This document shows positions 5,802 to 6,348 of a DNA stretch of 6,348 nt, piece by piece. The notes beneath the pieces were generated by a model. That model was not told the DNA's origin. It saw only the letters and a list, made by a program, of their open reading frames with translations, and did not search any database. The stretch is from Deltaproteobacteria bacterium (GTDB taxonomy: Bacteria; Desulfobacterota; Desulfarculia; Adiutricales; Adiutricaceae), in contig JAITLH010000299.1 of the NCBI GenBank assembly GCA_031277995.1, positions 1 through 6,348 on the forward strand. The letters are read 5' to 3'. The stretch's first letter is position 1. The number at the start of each line of letters is the position of its first letter. A program made the position numbers and the translations under genes.

Positions 5802-5829
5802 ATTATACCCCAAGGCCGCGAAATGACAA
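5802..5829 (-). promoter_or_regulatory. Sigma70-type promoter for the 100-residue gene, probably with queD
   Basis: On the minus strand TTGTCA (5829-5824; 5 of 6 to consensus) and a perfect TATAAT (5807-5802) are separated by 16 bases. It sits between the stop codon of the ATPase gene (5915) and the 100-residue gene, as expected for a new transcription unit. Confidence 0.65.
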
Positions 5830-5882
5830 AACCCGAAAAAGCTTCCCAAATGGGCCGCGCCTTTATTGGCCCGCCCGGCCCG

Positions 5883-5908
5883 GACTTTGAAGTTACCAAA
5901 TCAAAGTC
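5883..5908 (-). other. Perfect inverted repeat just after the ATPase gene
   Basis: GACTTTGA (5883-5890) and TCAAAGTC (5901-5908) are perfect 8-bp arms around ten bases. The repeat begins seven bases beyond the stop codon of the gene at 5915. No T run follows on the minus strand, so it is either a 3' stabilising hairpin, a weak terminator or an operator-like site. Confidence 0.5.
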
Positions 5909-5914
5909 GCTTAA

Positions 5915-6348
5915 TTATTCGCCCCAACAAGTCGCCGCGTGAATCGTCAAACCATCCGGCCTCGACTCCGTTTCCCAGGAAATCTTCCCGCCCCAACCCT
6001 GACCGGGATTACGGTCTATCACGATGAGCCACCCCTCCCTGACCAAAAGCCGTTTCATGTTTTCCGCCAATCGATCAAAACTTTTGGCCAAGCTTTGGGC
6101 CAAACTTTTGTCAGGGCTTTTGGCCAGGCCTTTGTCCGGGATTTGGCCCGGGCTTTGGCCCGGGCTTTTCCCGCTGCCCTTGATTTCAAGCCCCACCGGG
6201 TAAAGATGTCGCCCGTACTTTATGACCAGGCCGGCTTGGCCAAGCCCGTGGGCGTATTGGTTTAAGACCAAGGCATTGCCGTTTAGGACTTTTTGGACGA
6301 AGGCGGTCAGTAAGAGATAAGGACCGGCCTCTAAATACGATAGGGCGT
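5915..6348 (-). CDS. C-terminal part of an AAA-like ATPase with PD-(D/E)XK nuclease-like domain (partial)
   Basis: The frame is open to the right edge (from 6346), so the start is outside the window; a TTG at 6271 is internal. The order LLLTAFVQKVLNGN, then GLGQAGLVIKYG, LYPVGLEIKG and REGWLIVIDRNPGQGW matches the end of a widespread family of AAA-like ATPases with a C-terminal PD-(D/E)XK domain. That family typically reads LLMAFLQRVVNGGG, GRGR-x-DL-V, YPIELK, then a QxxxY helix and an EGWLVIFD strand. The E-x-K of LEIK (Glu codon at 6187-6185) is present. The usual Asp of the DL-V strand is Gly here, and the QxxxY helix reads RLAENM, so two active-site elements seem lost. Between the ExK strand and that helix lies a 12-bp tandem repeat encoding four-residue units. 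The ATPase part is not visible. Cellular role is unknown; such genes often occur in many copies. Confidence 0.7.
   Translation of the reverse strand, partial: ALSYLEAGPYLLLTAFVQKVLNGNALVLNQYAHGLGQAGLVIKYGRHLYPVGLEIKGSGKSPGQSPGQIPDKGLAKSPDKSLAQSLAKSFDRLAENMKRLLVREGWLIVIDRNPGQGWGGKISWETESRPDGLTIHAATCWGE
6062..6169 (-). repeat. 12-bp tandem repeat encoding four-residue units inside the nuclease-like domain
   Basis: Reading the minus strand from 6169, eight in-frame 12-bp units encode KSPG, QSPG, QIPD, KGLA, KSPD, KSLA, QSLA and KSFD (6169-6074). RLAE (6073-6062) is a degenerate ninth. The first two units differ at one base (AAAAGCCCGGGC and CAAAGCCCGGGC); the others have diverged. The repeat keeps the reading frame and grades into the helix that normally carries the QxxxY motif. 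Confidence 0.8.

Noticed and set aside
5748..5942. Plus-strand frame of 64 codons between the ATPase gene and the 100-residue gene
   Set aside because: No ribosome binding site at either Met, and it overlaps the promoter at 5829-5802, the inverted repeat at 5883-5908 and the ATPase stop.
2361..6348. A combined anti-phage system formed by the helicase and the AAA/PD-(D/E)XK gene
   Set aside because: The two are separated by about 1.7 kb with queD, another gene, a terminator and a promoter between them, and no Gabija-type nuclease partner adjoins the helicase. Nothing supports a joint function.
1..6348. CRISPR array, insertion sequence or attachment site
   Set aside because: No regularly spaced direct repeats, transposase-like protein, terminal inverted repeats with target duplications, or tRNA 3' end were seen.

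Overview
All seven supportable protein-coding loci lie on the minus strand, so the window reads right to left. Coding DNA is moderately GC-rich with many GCC, GGC and GGG codons, and the DNA overall is rich in GGCC and TTTTGGCC words. Intergenic DNA alternates between GC-rich and very AT-rich blocks. Good sigma70-type promoters, purine-rich ribosome binding sites and intrinsic terminators show this is bacterial DNA. The composition and the small GC-rich orphan proteins remind me of Desulfobacterota (Deltaproteobacteria), possibly host-associated ones. That is only an impression and should not be used as a taxonomic assignment.

Right to left the layout is as follows. (1) 6348-5915: the C-terminal part of a large gene entering from outside the window. 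It is an AAA-like ATPase whose last domain is PD-(D/E)XK nuclease-like; this domain carries a 12-bp tandem repeat and seems to have lost part of its active site. (2) 5829-5604: a strong promoter and a leader of about 190 nt, then a 100-residue protein of unknown function (5603-5301). (3) 5300-5156: a GC-rich folded spacer, then queD (5155-4766), ending in a clear intrinsic terminator at 4700-4671. (4) 4542-4217: what looks like the decayed C-terminal end of a solute-binding protein, tentatively OpuAC-like. (5) 4205-2361: a 614-residue UvrD/Rep-type superfamily 1 helicase with an AT-rich middle and GC-rich ends. (6) 2360-1919: an AT-rich intergenic block with a G10 run next to an inverted repeat. 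(7) 1918-722: a 398-residue acidic, alanine-rich orphan protein without cysteine. (8) 721-275: GC-rich, gene-free spacer. (9) 269-108: a near-consensus extended -10 promoter, a structured RNA of about 125 nt and two terminator-like ends, immediately before a strongly translated gene that starts at position 44 and leaves the window on the left.

The genes do not form an obvious pathway. The 100-residue gene and queD may be co-transcribed. The helicase is flanked by a gene remnant on one side and AT-rich DNA on the other, which suggests an insertion or exchange region. The most interesting signals are the structured leader RNA before the left gene, the repeat-invaded and apparently catalytically damaged nuclease domain, the compositional mosaic and altered motifs of the helicase, the G10 tract, and the strong over-representation of TTTTGGCC. 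I see no CRISPR array, insertion sequence, tRNA or rRNA. I cannot show that any set of these genes is a new defence or biosynthetic system.
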